Assembly: GCA_028336245.1 (NCBI GenBank)
Contig: JAOKTT010000002.1
Span: 36,375 to 100,374 of the forward strand
Length of the DNA: 64,000 nt
Direction of reading: 5' to 3'
From: Polaribacter sp.
Lineage (GTDB): Bacteria > Bacteroidota > Bacteroidia > Flavobacteriales > Flavobacteriaceae
Under the pieces are notes generated by a model. It worked only from the letters and a program-made list of their open reading frames with translations. It searched no databases and was not told where the DNA came from. Below, piece after piece: positions 26,770 to 35,926 of this stretch. Each line of letters begins with the position of its first letter. The stretch's first letter is position 1. Both the position numbers and the translations under genes were made by a program.

Positions 26770-26850
26770 AGTAACTGTTCATTGGTAGTAGTTTTTAGTT
26801 TTATTTTATCGAATCCACTATTTTTAGAAGCATTCAATTCTTAGGAGACA

Positions 26851-27459
26851 ATGAAAATAATTTGTATTGGGCGCAATTACGCAAAGCACATCGCCGAATT
26901 AGAAAATGAGAGACCGGAAAGTCCAGTTATTTTTCTAAAACCAGATTCTGCGATATTGCCTAAAAAAAATCCCTTTATTATTCCGTCTTTTTCCAATGAC
27001 GTGCACCATGAGGTAGAGGTATTGGTAAAAATAAATAAAGTTGGAAAGCATATTGCAGCAAAATTTTCACATAAATACTATGATGAAATAGGTCTGGGAA
27101 TTGATTTTACGGCAAGAGATGTTCAGGCAAAATGTAAAGAAAAAGGCTTGCCTTGGGAAAAAGCAAAAGCATTTGATGGCAGTGCTGTTATTGGTGAGTT
27201 TTATGCGAAAGAACAATTCGATTTAGAACATTTGAAGTTTCAGTTGTTCAAGAACAATACTTTAGTTCAAGAGGGAAATACGGAGGCAATGCTTTGGAAG
27301 ATAGATGCGTTAATTGCCTATGTATCTCAATATTTTACGTTAAAAAAAGGTGATATTATATTTACAGGAACGCCAGCAGGAGTTGGAAAAGTTTATGAAA
27401 ATGACGAATTAAAAGGACTCTTAGCAGGTAAAGAAGCTTTTAGTATAAGGGTTAAATAA
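26851..27459 (+). CDS. Fumarylacetoacetate hydrolase family protein
   Basis: A 202-residue single-domain FAH-fold enzyme. It has IGRNYAKHIAELENERPES, the metal-binding set HHEVEVLVKI and DFTARDVQ, and the C-terminal GDIIFTGTPAGVG. Such short members act as acylpyruvate hydrolases or oxaloacetate decarboxylases; the substrate cannot be fixed from sequence. It lies before cinA with a 57-base gap, in the same direction. Confidence 0.93.
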   Translation: MKIICIGRNYAKHIAELENERPESPVIFLKPDSAILPKKNPFIIPSFSNDVHHEVEVLVKINKVGKHIAAKFSHKYYDEIGLGIDFTARDVQAKCKEKGLPWEKAKAFDGSAVIGEFYAKEQFDLEHLKFQLFKNNTLVQEGNTEAMLWKIDALIAYVSQYFTLKKGDIIFTGTPAGVGKVYENDELKGLLAGKEAFSIRVK

Positions 27460-27516
27460 AATACAGCGACACGCAACATATTTAAAGGTGGTGAAGTGTA
27501 AAGATTCTAAAAAAAT

Positions 27517-28758
27517 ATGAAAGCAGAAATAATAACGATTGGAGATGAGATTTTGATAGGTCAAATTATTGATTCAAATTCTCAATGGATTGGTCAGCAA
27601 TTGAATAAAATTGGAGTTTCCGTATATCAAATTTCTTCGATACAAGATGATAAACAGCATATTTTAAATGCATTAAAAGAAGCCCAAGAAAGAGCAGATA
27701 TTGTGATTATCACCGGAGGTTTAGGTCCCACAAAAGATGACATCACTAAAAAAACAATTGCAACCTTTTTTAAGGACCATAAAGTTGTAGAATATCCAGA
27801 GGTGATCGCACACATCAAAAGCCTCTTCAAGAAGATAAATCATCCTTTTAAAGAGGTGCAAAGAGCACAGGCGCAACTTCCTTCCAAAGCAACTTTACTA
27901 ATGAATAATTTTGGAACGGCGCCAGGAATGTGGTTTTATGAAAATAAAACAGTTTTTGTATCGCTTCCTGGAGTGCCATATGAAATGAAAGGACTCATTC
28001 AGCAGGAAGTTTTGCCAAGAATTCAACAACAATTTAAATTACCCTTTATCATCCATAAAACTATTATGACGTATGGACAAGGTGAAAGTAATATTGCAGA
28101 AAGAATAGAGTCTGTTGAGAATAATTTACCTCCGTTTATTAAATTAGCCTATTTACCTTCTTTTGGAAGAGTACGCTTGCGTTTATCGGCAAAGGGACTG
28201 CACAAAGCACAATTGGAAAAAGCGTTGGACAAGGAAGTGGCTGCAGTTTATAAATTAATTCCAGAAATTATTACTGGGATTGACGACGATGCTTCTCTAG
28301 AAAAAAGAATAGGAGACTTACTTACAAAAAGTAAGAAGACCATTGCGACGGCAGAAAGTTTAACTGGTGGCAAAATAGCTGCAACTTTAGTAGCTATTGC
28401 TGGTTCTTCCGCCTATTATAAAGGAAGTATTGTAGCGTACTCAGTAGAATTAAAAATTAATTTACTTGGGGTTTCTGCAGAAACTATTGAAAAATACTCT
28501 GTAGTTAGTAAAGAAGTAGCTTTAGAAATGGCGAGAGGTGTTAAAGACAAACTACACACAAATTATGCAATTGCAGTGACTGGAAATGCGGGTCCTACAA
28601 AAGATAATACAGATAAAAGTGTGGGTATCGTATGCATTGCTTTTATCTCCGATGAAAAGGAATGGGTGCAAGAGTTCGACTTTGGTCAACCAAGAGAAAA
28701 GACAATCAATAAGACAGTAAGTAAGTCTTTAGAAATTTTACATAAAGAAATTCTTTAA
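27517..28758 (+). CDS. cinA: CinA family protein (NMN deamidase / competence-damage protein)
   Basis: A 413-residue two-domain protein. The N-terminal MoCF-biosynthesis-like domain (IITIGDEILIGQIIDSNS, VIITGGLGPTKDDITK) is of the type with ADP-ribose pyrophosphatase activity. The C-terminal CinA domain, with TAESLTGGKIAATLV, holds the serine-lysine site of NMN amidohydrolase. The protein recycles pyridine nucleotides. It precedes the rpmB operon, which has its own promoter in the gap. Confidence 0.96.
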   Translation: MKAEIITIGDEILIGQIIDSNSQWIGQQLNKIGVSVYQISSIQDDKQHILNALKEAQERADIVIITGGLGPTKDDITKKTIATFFKDHKVVEYPEVIAHIKSLFKKINHPFKEVQRAQAQLPSKATLLMNNFGTAPGMWFYENKTVFVSLPGVPYEMKGLIQQEVLPRIQQQFKLPFIIHKTIMTYGQGESNIAERIESVENNLPPFIKLAYLPSFGRVRLRLSAKGLHKAQLEKALDKEVAAVYKLIPEIITGIDDDASLEKRIGDLLTKSKKTIATAESLTGGKIAATLVAIAGSSAYYKGSIVAYSVELKINLLGVSAETIEKYSVVSKEVALEMARGVKDKLHTNYAIAVTGNAGPTKDNTDKSVGIVCIAFISDEKEWVQEFDFGQPREKTINKTVSKSLEILHKEIL

Positions 28759-28774
28759 AAATTTTTCAATTTGT

Positions 28775-28806
28775 TTTGTTCAATATTGTAATTATGTGTA
28801 GATTTG
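28775..28806 (+). promoter_or_regulatory. Promoter of the rpmB operon
   Basis: TTTG at 28775-28778, a 20-base spacer and TAGATTTG at 28799-28806 match the Bacteroidetes consensus. The leader before rpmB is about 34 bases. Confidence 0.7.
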
Positions 28807-28846
28807 CACCTCGTTTAGAGATAACACTATAAATACTGTCGAAAAG

Positions 28847-29086
28847 ATGTCTAGAGTTTGTGAATTAACAGGTAAAAAAGCAATGGTTGGAAACAATGTT
28901 TCTAAGGCTTTGAATAGAACAAAGAGAAAGTTTGACGCTAATCTAATGACCAAGCGTTTTTTCATTCCAGAAGAAGATAAATGGATTACTTTAAAAGTAT
29001 CTGCATCTGCTTTAAAAAATATTAACAAGAAAGGAGTTTCTGCAGTTATAAAAGAAGCAAGAGCGAACGGATTCTTAACTAAATAA
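28847..29086 (+). CDS. rpmB: 50S ribosomal protein L28
   Basis: Structural protein of the large ribosomal subunit, 79 residues. It starts MSRVCELTGKKAMVGNNVS and has NRTKRKFDANL, both usual for L28. It is the first gene of the rpmB-rpmG-DUF4295 row, with a 27-base gap to rpmG, and has a good promoter upstream. It has no zinc-binding cysteine pairs beyond the single early cysteine. Confidence 0.98.
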   Translation: MSRVCELTGKKAMVGNNVSKALNRTKRKFDANLMTKRFFIPEEDKWITLKVSASALKNINKKGVSAVIKEARANGFLTK

Positions 29087-29113
29087 GGGCAAGCAGCGTA
29101 AAATTATACAGAG

Positions 29114-29296
29114 ATGGCAAAAAAAGGAAATAGAGTTCAAGTAATATTAGAATGCACAGAGCATAAAGGAACTGGGAAGCCAGGAACTTCTAGATACATT
29201 ACAACAAAGAACAAAAAAAACAGTCCTGATAGAATGGAAATTAAAAAATTCAACGCTATCTTAAATAAAGTAACTGTTCACAAAGAAATTAAATAA
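29114..29296 (+). CDS. rpmG: 50S ribosomal protein L33
   Basis: Sixty-residue large-subunit protein. [18 protein letters not shown] and [22 protein letters not shown] are the usual L33 segments. Only one cysteine is present, so this is the zinc-free form. It lies between rpmB and the DUF4295 gene. Confidence 0.98.
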   Translation: MAKKGNRVQVILECTEHKGTGKPGTSRYITTKNKKNSPDRMEIKKFNAILNKVTVHKEIK

Positions 29297-29348
29297 TTAA
29301 AACATCTAGAACTCCGAACAGAGCACATAGATTTAAAACATTTAGACA

Positions 29349-29501
29349 ATGGCAAAGAAAACAGTAGCATCTTTACAAACAACCTCAAAGAGATTAAGTA
29401 AAGCTATAAAAATGGTAAAATCTCCAAAATCAGGAGCATATACTTTCGTAGAAGCAATCATGCAACCAGAAAAAGTAGATGCTTTTTTAGCAAAAAAGTA
29501 G
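29349..29501 (+). CDS. DUF4295 family protein
   Basis: A basic 50-residue protein starting MAKKTVASLQTTSKRLSKA and ending AFLAKK. This tiny family is found in Bacteroidetes right after rpmG and before ftsY, exactly as here. The Lys-rich composition and position suggest a ribosome-associated protein, though no function is established. It is the last gene of the operon; a terminator follows. Confidence 0.9.
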   Translation: MAKKTVASLQTTSKRLSKAIKMVKSPKSGAYTFVEAIMQPEKVDAFLAKK

Positions 29502-29522
29502 TATTTACTGCACAATATATTT

Positions 29523-29558
29523 AAACTATTTTCTAATTTCAGAAAGTAGTTTTTTTTT
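29523..29558 (+). terminator. Terminator of the rpmB-rpmG-DUF4295 operon
   Basis: AAACTATTTTCT pairs with AGAAAGTAGTTT with one G-T pair and a 6-base loop, followed by a run of T. Confidence 0.85.
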
Positions 29559-29574
29559 GTGCCTTATTATTCCG

Positions 29575-29582
29575 TATTTTTG
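29575..29582 (+). promoter_or_regulatory. Possible -7 box for ftsY
   Basis: TATTTTTG fits TAnnTTTG and lies just after the operon terminator. The nearest TTTG (29556-29559) is only 15 bases upstream, short for the consensus. The leader would be about 210 bases. Confidence 0.45.
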
Positions 29583-29796
29583 AGTAGGTTTTAAGTGCTA
29601 TGGGTAGCTATTTCCAAAGAAACGCACAGCACTTATTGTTTAAGTCTTTAGAGACACCAATAAAAAAGTGTGAGCTGCGCTGGAAACAAAAAAAAGAGCA
29701 GAATCAGTAGAAGTATCCAATTGATTTCAAGTAATGAATAGTTGCAAACAAACAAATGCTGAGTTATAATGTTTTCAAAAAGCATAAAATAGAAAG

Positions 29797-30750
29797 ATGA
29801 GTTTTTTAAAAAAAATATTCTCCAAACAAAAAAAAGAAACTTTAGACAAAGGTCTCGAAAAAACGAAAGCTAACTTTTTTGAGAAATTATCGAAAGCGGT
29901 CGCTGGAAAATCGACAGTAGATGCCGATGTTTTAGATAATTTAGAAGAGGTTTTAGTTGCTTCTGATGTAGGGGTAAACACTACTTTGAAAATTATAAAA
30001 AGAATAGAGGAGCGCGTTGCGAAAGATAAATATTTAGGTACGGATGCCTTAAACATACTCCTTAGAGAAGAAATTTCAGGATTATTATCGGAGACGAATC
30101 TTGAGAGCGAAACTGAATTTACAGTTCCTGCAGACAAGAAACCTTATGTAATCATGGTGGTAGGAGTAAATGGTGTTGGTAAAACAACCACTATTGGTAA
30201 GTTGGCCAGTCAGTTTAAAAAACAAGGGTTAAAAGTAGTTTTAGGAGCTGCAGATACTTTTCGAGCTGCTGCCATAGATCAGTTACAAATTTGGGCAAAC
30301 AGAACAGAGGTACCTCTTGTTCGTCAAGAAATGGGATCAGATCCAGCTTCCGTAGCGTTTGATACGTTAACCTCTGCAGTGAATCAGAACGCAGATGTTG
30401 TTATTATAGATACTGCAGGACGTTTACACAACAAAGTAAATTTAATGAACGAATTGACCAAGATTAAACGTGTGATGCAAAAAGTAGTTGTGGATGCTCC
30501 ACATGAAGTTTTGTTAGTTTTGGATGGCTCTACAGGTCAGAATGCATTTGAACAGGCAAAACACTTTACTTTGGCAACAGAAGTAACCTCTTTGGCAGTT
30601 ACTAAGTTAGATGGTACAGCAAAGGGTGGTGTTGTGATTGGTATTTCAGATCAGTTCAAAATTCCAGTCAAGTATATTGGAGTAGGAGAAGGGATTGATG
30701 ATTTACAAGTATTTAATAAGAATGAATTTGTCGCTTCATTTTTTAGGTAA
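29797..30750 (+). CDS. ftsY: Signal recognition particle receptor FtsY
   Basis: SRP GTPase at the inner membrane that receives Ffh-ribosome complexes. The 317-residue protein has a short lysine-rich N-terminus instead of the long acidic A domain of E. coli, then the helical N domain. The G domain carries GVNGVGKTTTIGKLA, DTFRAAAIDQL, DTAGRLHNK and TKLDGTAKGG. The SRP RNA is also in this window. It follows the rpmB operon, a conserved Bacteroidetes order. Confidence 0.97.
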   Translation: MSFLKKIFSKQKKETLDKGLEKTKANFFEKLSKAVAGKSTVDADVLDNLEEVLVASDVGVNTTLKIIKRIEERVAKDKYLGTDALNILLREEISGLLSETNLESETEFTVPADKKPYVIMVVGVNGVGKTTTIGKLASQFKKQGLKVVLGAADTFRAAAIDQLQIWANRTEVPLVRQEMGSDPASVAFDTLTSAVNQNADVVIIDTAGRLHNKVNLMNELTKIKRVMQKVVVDAPHEVLLVLDGSTGQNAFEQAKHFTLATEVTSLAVTKLDGTAKGGVVIGISDQFKIPVKYIGVGEGIDDLQVFNKNEFVASFFR

Positions 30751-31029
30751 ATAACGTGAGTAAAGACACCTGTAATCTCTTTTCTAAGGGGTTTTATATT
30801 TTAAATCTGTCCCTAAAAGTTTTCTTTGTTTTGCGAATACAAGCTTTGGAGTTATTGAAGCATCACTTGCGAACAAAAGTGTTGCTGCGAGATGTCTTTC
30901 AATACTAAGGTGGTTTTCTTTGAGAACTAGCGCTAGCCATTGATATCATATTGTGAAACAAATTTTCAATTTATGTAGGTTCCTTCTTATGTATATAAAG
31001 CAGTATCTTTATATCTTTAATTTATACCT

Positions 31030-32679
31030 ATGAAAAAACTACTGTATTTAACTTTTTTTAGTTCATTAATTGCTGGTTGTCAATATATTAATGAGCAACA
31101 AATACCTATAGTTTTTAAGAAGTACTCCGAGGCTACTGCTATACAAAAACAACAAAATCACGAGAATAAAAGAATGCAGTTTAAATTGTTTCAGTCTAAA
31201 TATATAGATATGAACAAAGTTTTTAAACCTTTTGAAAAAGAATTATCTTATTTTTCTGAAGAGAACTATGCGGCATTAAAGCCGTTGATTTTGGAGCAAG
31301 ACATTCCTACACTCCAAAAGCATGTAAAAACTGGTAGGCTTTCTTACGAGAAATTAACCTTATTTTATTTGTATAGAATTCGGAAATTTGAAAGTGACTC
31401 TTTAAAATCTTTGAACAGTATTATTAGTTTAAACCCTACTATCTTAGAAGAAGCAAGAGCTCGTGATAAAAATAAAAAAATAAACGCTGAGTTCACCATA
31501 TACGGAATGCCTGTTTTATTGAAAGACAACATTAATACGAAAGATATGCCAACAACAGCCGGTGCAATTGCACTGGTAGAGAATAAGAATACGCAAGATG
31601 CTTTTATTGTTCAAAAACTGCGAGATAGAGGGGCATTGATTCTAGGGAAGGTAAATCTAAGTGAATGGGCATATTTCTTTTGTTCTGGTTGTCCTTTGGG
31701 TTATTCTGCTGTCGGAGGACAAACCCTAAACCCTTATGGAAGAGGAATTTTTGAAACTGGTGGGAGTTCTGCCGGAAGTGGTGTCACCATCGCTGCAAAT
31801 TTTGCAGTAGCTGCCGTGGGAACAGAAACATCAGGATCTATTACATCTCCATCAAGCTTGAATTCTATAGTGGGATTAAAACCAACAATCGGTGTTTTAA
31901 GTCGGACAGGGATTGTACCCATTTCATCTACTTTAGATACACCAGGACCAATGACTAAAAGTGTAATAGACAATGCTATTTTAATAAATGCCATGCGTGG
32001 TTTTGATAAAAGAGACACTGCATCCAAGAAAATGGAGCAAGATTATTTTCAAAACGGTTTCAATTCTAACTTTAAAGGCATAAAATTAGGGGTACTAAAA
32101 CCACTACTGTCAGATTCGATCTACCAAACAACGATAGGTAAATTAAAAAAAGCAGGTGTAGTGATAGTAGAAATTATACCTCTAGAGATTTCTTTCGATG
32201 GATTTATAACTTTATTAAATATAGATATGAAGTACGATTTGCCTTCCTATTTGTCAAAAAATGCAGCTAAAAACATCTCTATAACATCAGTTGCAGATAT
32301 AGTCCTTTTTAATTCTCAAGATTCTATTTTAAGAGCGCCTTATGGGCAGCAGTTATTTGATGCTATTTTAGCAGACAATACAACCCTAGGAGAATTGGAA
32401 CTTATAAAATCCAAACTTAGAAGAGAAGGTGAAAAGTATCTACAAGTTTTGAAAGATGAAAAACTAGACGCTATTCTATCCATCAATAATTATCATTCTG
32501 GAATTGCTGCAGTTGCAAAACATCCTACATTAACAGTACCAATGGGCTACAGAGAATCGGGAGAACCTGCTAGCTTGACCTTTATTGGAGCACCTTTCTC
32601 TGAAAGAAAATTATTGGAAATAGGCTATGGGTTTGAGCAATTGACAAAAGCGAGAAAATTGCCTAAAAACTATCAATAG
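31030..32679 (+). CDS. Amidase-signature lipoprotein
   Basis: A 549-residue amidase with a lipoprotein signal (MKKLLYLTFFSSLIAGC, lipidated Cys17), so it is anchored outside the cytoplasm. The catalytic Ser-cisSer-Lys triad is visible: lysine in PVLLKDNIN, the first serine in GTETSGSITSPSS and the second in GGSSAGSG. About 80 residues between the lipid anchor and the amidase core look like a helical linker. The family cleaves amides from many substrates, and the one here is unknown. It is a single gene between ftsY and rimO. Confidence 0.9.
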   Translation: MKKLLYLTFFSSLIAGCQYINEQQIPIVFKKYSEATAIQKQQNHENKRMQFKLFQSKYIDMNKVFKPFEKELSYFSEENYAALKPLILEQDIPTLQKHVKTGRLSYEKLTLFYLYRIRKFESDSLKSLNSIISLNPTILEEARARDKNKKINAEFTIYGMPVLLKDNINTKDMPTTAGAIALVENKNTQDAFIVQKLRDRGALILGKVNLSEWAYFFCSGCPLGYSAVGGQTLNPYGRGIFETGGSSAGSGVTIAANFAVAAVGTETSGSITSPSSLNSIVGLKPTIGVLSRTGIVPISSTLDTPGPMTKSVIDNAILINAMRGFDKRDTASKKMEQDYFQNGFNSNFKGIKLGVLKPLLSDSIYQTTIGKLKKAGVVIVEIIPLEISFDGFITLLNIDMKYDLPSYLSKNAAKNISITSVADIVLFNSQDSILRAPYGQQLFDAILADNTTLGELELIKSKLRREGEKYLQVLKDEKLDAILSINNYHSGIAAVAKHPTLTVPMGYRESGEPASLTFIGAPFSERKLLEIGYGFEQLTKARKLPKNYQ

Positions 32680-32706
32680 AAAGAATACCAATCGTTTAAA
32701 AAGCAC

Positions 32707-32714
32707 TATTTTTG
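32707..32714 (+). promoter_or_regulatory. Possible -7 box for rimO
   Basis: TATTTTTG fits TAnnTTTG, about 67 bases before the rimO start. No convincing -33 element is seen. Confidence 0.4.
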
Positions 32715-32780
32715 CAATCTTAAAATAAGAACACAAAACAAAAGTTCAAAAGCCTTAAGCAGCAGACCAAATACACATAT

Positions 32781-34139
32781 ATGCGCACAAAAACTATCAA
32801 ACAAAACAAAATAAACGTTGTTACTTTAGGGTGTTCTAAAAACATTTATGACAGTGAAGTGTTAATGGGGCAGTTAAAAGCCAATGGTAAAAACGTGGTG
32901 CATGAAGACCCTGAAGATGACGGAAATATTGTAGTAATTAATACTTGTGGATTTATTGGGAAAGCCAAAGAAGAGAGTATTGATACTATTTTACACTATG
33001 CAAAAAGAAAAGAAGCGGGTGAAATTGATAAAGTATTTGTTTCTGGGTGTTTAAGTGAACGTTACAAGCCGGACTTAGAAAAAGAAATTCCAAATGTAGA
33101 TCAGTATTTTGGAACACACGATTTACCTAATCTTTTAAAGGTTTTAGAGGCAGATTACAAGCATGAGCTAATAGGAGAGCGTCTGACGACAACACCCAAA
33201 CATTATGCCTATTTAAAAATTGCAGAAGGTTGCGACAGGCCTTGTTCTTTTTGTGCAATTCCTTTAATGAGAGGGAAGCATGTTTCTACTCCAATTGAAG
33301 ACATTGTTACAGAAGCTACAAAATTAGCGGAAAAAGGAATTAAGGAAATCATGCTAATTGCGCAGGATTTAACGTATTACGGACTAGATATTTATAAAAA
33401 AAGAGCGTTAGCAAAGTTACTAGAGGCTTTGGCAAAAGTTGACGGAATCGAATGGATCCGCATGCATTATGCTTTCCCAACGGGTTTCCCTATGGATGTT
33501 TTAGATGTAATGAAGCGCGAGCCTAAAGTTTGTAATTATTTAGACATTCCGTTACAACATATAAATACCGAGTTGTTAAAGTCCATGAAGCGAGGTACAA
33601 CGCACGAGAAGACAACAGCACTGCTTCATAAATTTAGAGAAGCAGTTCCTAAAATGGCAATTAGAACTACTTTAATTGTTGGATATCCCGGCGAAACAGA
33701 AGCAATGTTTCAAGAATTAAAAGATTGGGTAGAAGAAATGCGTTTTGAGCGTTTGGGTGCTTTTGAGTACTCTCATGAAGAAAATACAGGCGCTTATGTG
33801 CTAGAAGACGATGTTCCTGCCGATGTAAAGTTTAAAAGAGTGAATGAAATCATGGAGATACAATCTCAAATCTCTTGGGAATTGAATCAAGCTAAAATAG
33901 GAAAGACTTTTAGATGTCTGTTTGACAGGAAAGATGGAGAATATTTTTATGGGAGAACAGAATCAGATTCTCCGGATGTAGACAATGACGTTTTAGTAGA
34001 TGCTAGAGAGCATTATGTAAAAGTTGGTGAGTTTATTGATATAGAAATTCATGAAGCTGGAGATTACGATTTGTATGGATCACCAGTTAAAAAACAAGAA
34101 AAACCTGCTTCTTTAAATCAAAAGAAAAATAAAGTCTGA
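32781..34139 (+). CDS. rimO: Ribosomal protein S12 methylthiotransferase
   Basis: Radical-SAM enzyme that methylthiolates an aspartate of ribosomal protein S12. The 452-residue protein has the N-terminal MTTase domain (VTLGCSKNIYDSEVL, cysteines for the auxiliary cluster including INTCGFIG and SGCLSERY), the radical SAM motif GCDRPCSFCAIP and the C-terminal TRAM domain. The usual start for the family fits MRTKTIKQNKINVV. A terminator follows and is shared with the convergent kinase gene. Confidence 0.96.
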   Translation: MRTKTIKQNKINVVTLGCSKNIYDSEVLMGQLKANGKNVVHEDPEDDGNIVVINTCGFIGKAKEESIDTILHYAKRKEAGEIDKVFVSGCLSERYKPDLEKEIPNVDQYFGTHDLPNLLKVLEADYKHELIGERLTTTPKHYAYLKIAEGCDRPCSFCAIPLMRGKHVSTPIEDIVTEATKLAEKGIKEIMLIAQDLTYYGLDIYKKRALAKLLEALAKVDGIEWIRMHYAFPTGFPMDVLDVMKREPKVCNYLDIPLQHINTELLKSMKRGTTHEKTTALLHKFREAVPKMAIRTTLIVGYPGETEAMFQELKDWVEEMRFERLGAFEYSHEENTGAYVLEDDVPADVKFKRVNEIMEIQSQISWELNQAKIGKTFRCLFDRKDGEYFYGRTESDSPDVDNDVLVDAREHYVKVGEFIDIEIHEAGDYDLYGSPVKKQEKPASLNQKKNKV

Positions 34140-34149
34140 TGATACACAA

Positions 34150-34179
34150 AAAAAATCGCTCATTTGGGCGGTTTTTTTA
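34150..34179. terminator. Terminator after rimO
   Basis: A CGCTC/GGGCG hairpin with a 4-base loop sits between an A run and a T run, so it can act in both directions between rimO and the convergent deoxynucleoside kinase gene. Confidence 0.85.
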
Positions 34180-34201
34180 TAGTTCTATGAGTTGAAAAGG
34201 T

Positions 34202-34816
34202 TTAAAATAAACCATTTATTTGAGCATCTATCCTGTCAATAATATATCCTAAATCTTCTTGGTTAGAAACAAAATCTAAGTTATCCACATCAATAATTAG
34301 TAATTTTCCTTTGCTATATTCAGAAATCCATGCTTCGTAACGTTCATTTAAACGACTCAAATAATCGATAGAAATCGAATTTTCATACTCCCTTCCACGT
34401 TTGTGAATTTGGCCAACTAGTGTGGAAATATCTGCACGTAGATAGATTAATAAGTCAGGTGGTTTTACTAAGTTTTCCATGAGGTCAAATAAAGAGCTAT
34501 AATTACTATAATCTCTATTGGTCATTAATCCCATTGCGTGTAAATTTGGTGCAAAGATATGGGCATCTTCGTAAATAGTTCTGTCTTGTATAATATTATC
34601 CCCTGATTTTCTTAACGCTACAATCTGTCTAAAGCGACTGTTTAAAAAATAAACCTGTAAATTGAAAGACCAACGGGCCATTTCTGTATAGAAATCATCT
34701 AAGTAAGGATTCTCATCTACGGATTCATAATGAGGTTTCCATTTATAATGTTTCGCTAAAAGTTTAGTTAGCGTTGTTTTACCAGCGCCAATATTTCCTG
34801 CAATTGCTATATGCAT
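34202..34816 (-). CDS. Deoxynucleoside kinase
   Basis: Phosphorylates deoxynucleosides for salvage. The 204-residue protein begins with the P-loop MHIAIAGNIGAGKTTLTK, then has DENPYLDDFY, ARWSFNLQVYFL, the DRTIYEDAHIFA motif with the catalytic aspartate-arginine, and the lid KRGREYENSI. The fold is that of dGK/dAK and thymidine kinase 2-type enzymes; nucleoside preference is not clear. It is tail to tail with rimO and divergent from the GLPGLI gene. Confidence 0.95.
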   Translation of the reverse strand: MHIAIAGNIGAGKTTLTKLLAKHYKWKPHYESVDENPYLDDFYTEMARWSFNLQVYFLNSRFRQIVALRKSGDNIIQDRTIYEDAHIFAPNLHAMGLMTNRDYSNYSSLFDLMENLVKPPDLLIYLRADISTLVGQIHKRGREYENSISIDYLSRLNERYEAWISEYSKGKLLIIDVDNLDFVSNQEDLGYIIDRIDAQINGLF

Positions 34817-35037
34817 ATGTAAATTTATAAGATTAAAAGGGAACGATAAAGGTACATAAATTTTATAATTTTAAAAATAATTAACAAATCAATTTATAAT
34901 TAATACTATAAATATTTAGGTTTAAAAATAGTAGAAAAAAAGTTTTATTTCTCTGGTAGGAGCGGAGTGTTCCTTTTTTTTTAAGATGATAATTAAATTT
35001 TATGTTTTTTTTAAGTTTAAACCAAGGATAAGAATAT

Positions 35038-35045
35038 TATTTTTG
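35038..35045 (+). promoter_or_regulatory. Possible -7 box for the GLPGLI gene
   Basis: TATTTTTG fits TAnnTTTG and lies 13 bases before the start codon. A matching -33 element is not clear. Confidence 0.45.
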
Positions 35046-35058
35046 AGTCCAAATTAAA

Positions 35059-35892
35059 ATGAAAGTTATGAAAACTGTATTTATATTTCTGTTAACAATT
35101 ATTACTGCAACCACTTTTGCGCAATCAGACTTTCAAGGAAAAGCTACCTACATGTCTAAAACTACGATGGACATGAGTATGTTTGGAAAGATGAGCGAGC
35201 AGCAAAAAAAACAAAGAATGGCGCGCATGAAGAGTTTTTTAGAAAAAACATATACGCTAACTTTTAATAAAACAACTTCCTCGTTTAAAGAAGAGGCGAA
35301 GCTAGATGCACCAGGAGCCTCTGGCCCAAGTTGGGGTAGAAGTAATGGACAGGGTTCTATTTATAAAAATACCAAAGATAAAAAGATGATCGAGGACGTT
35401 GAGCAATTTAGTAAACGTTTTTTAGTTGCTGAAGATATGGAGCAATTTCAATGGGAAATGGGAATGGAATCAAAGAAAATTGGACAATATACCTGTTATA
35501 AAGCAACCCTTATAAAGGAAGATACAACGGTAGATTGGGGCGGTATTTTCAGAAGAGACAGTAAAAAGAAAGATTCTATAAAGACAAAGGAAGCAATACC
35601 GACAAAAAAAATGTTGACAGTTACCGCTTGGTATACTCCTCAAATTCCTGTAAGTACTGGACCAGATATTTATTATGGCCTGCCTGGGTTAATATTGGAA
35701 TTAAATGCAGGTAGAATGACGATGTTATGTACTGAAGTTTCTATCAGTTCAAAAGAAGTATTAGAAATAGAAGCACCCAACAAAGGAAAAGAGGTCTCTC
35801 GAAAAGAGTATAATAAGATTGTAAAGGTAAAGACAGCAGAATTAAAAGAACGTTTTCAAAGCAGAGGAGACAGAGGTAGACGCTTAAATTAA
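35059..35892 (+). CDS. GLPGLI family protein
   Basis: A 277-residue secreted protein with a signal peptide ending near TTFAQS. The family's namesake motif appears as YYGLPGLILELN at about residue 210, preceded by TVTAWYTPQIPVSTGP. The C-terminus is basic. The family often accompanies TonB-dependent receptor-like proteins in Bacteroidetes, and one follows here after 34 bases. It has been suggested to belong to peptide or protein-linked outer-membrane systems, but function is unproven. A second possible start lies three codons in. Confidence 0.9.
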   Translation: MKVMKTVFIFLLTIITATTFAQSDFQGKATYMSKTTMDMSMFGKMSEQQKKQRMARMKSFLEKTYTLTFNKTTSSFKEEAKLDAPGASGPSWGRSNGQGSIYKNTKDKKMIEDVEQFSKRFLVAEDMEQFQWEMGMESKKIGQYTCYKATLIKEDTTVDWGGIFRRDSKKKDSIKTKEAIPTKKMLTVTAWYTPQIPVSTGPDIYYGLPGLILELNAGRMTMLCTEVSISSKEVLEIEAPNKGKEVSRKEYNKIVKVKTAELKERFQSRGDRGRRLN

Positions 35893-35926
35893 AGAGTATA
35901 CTCTTATTTATTTATTTAAAAAAAGG

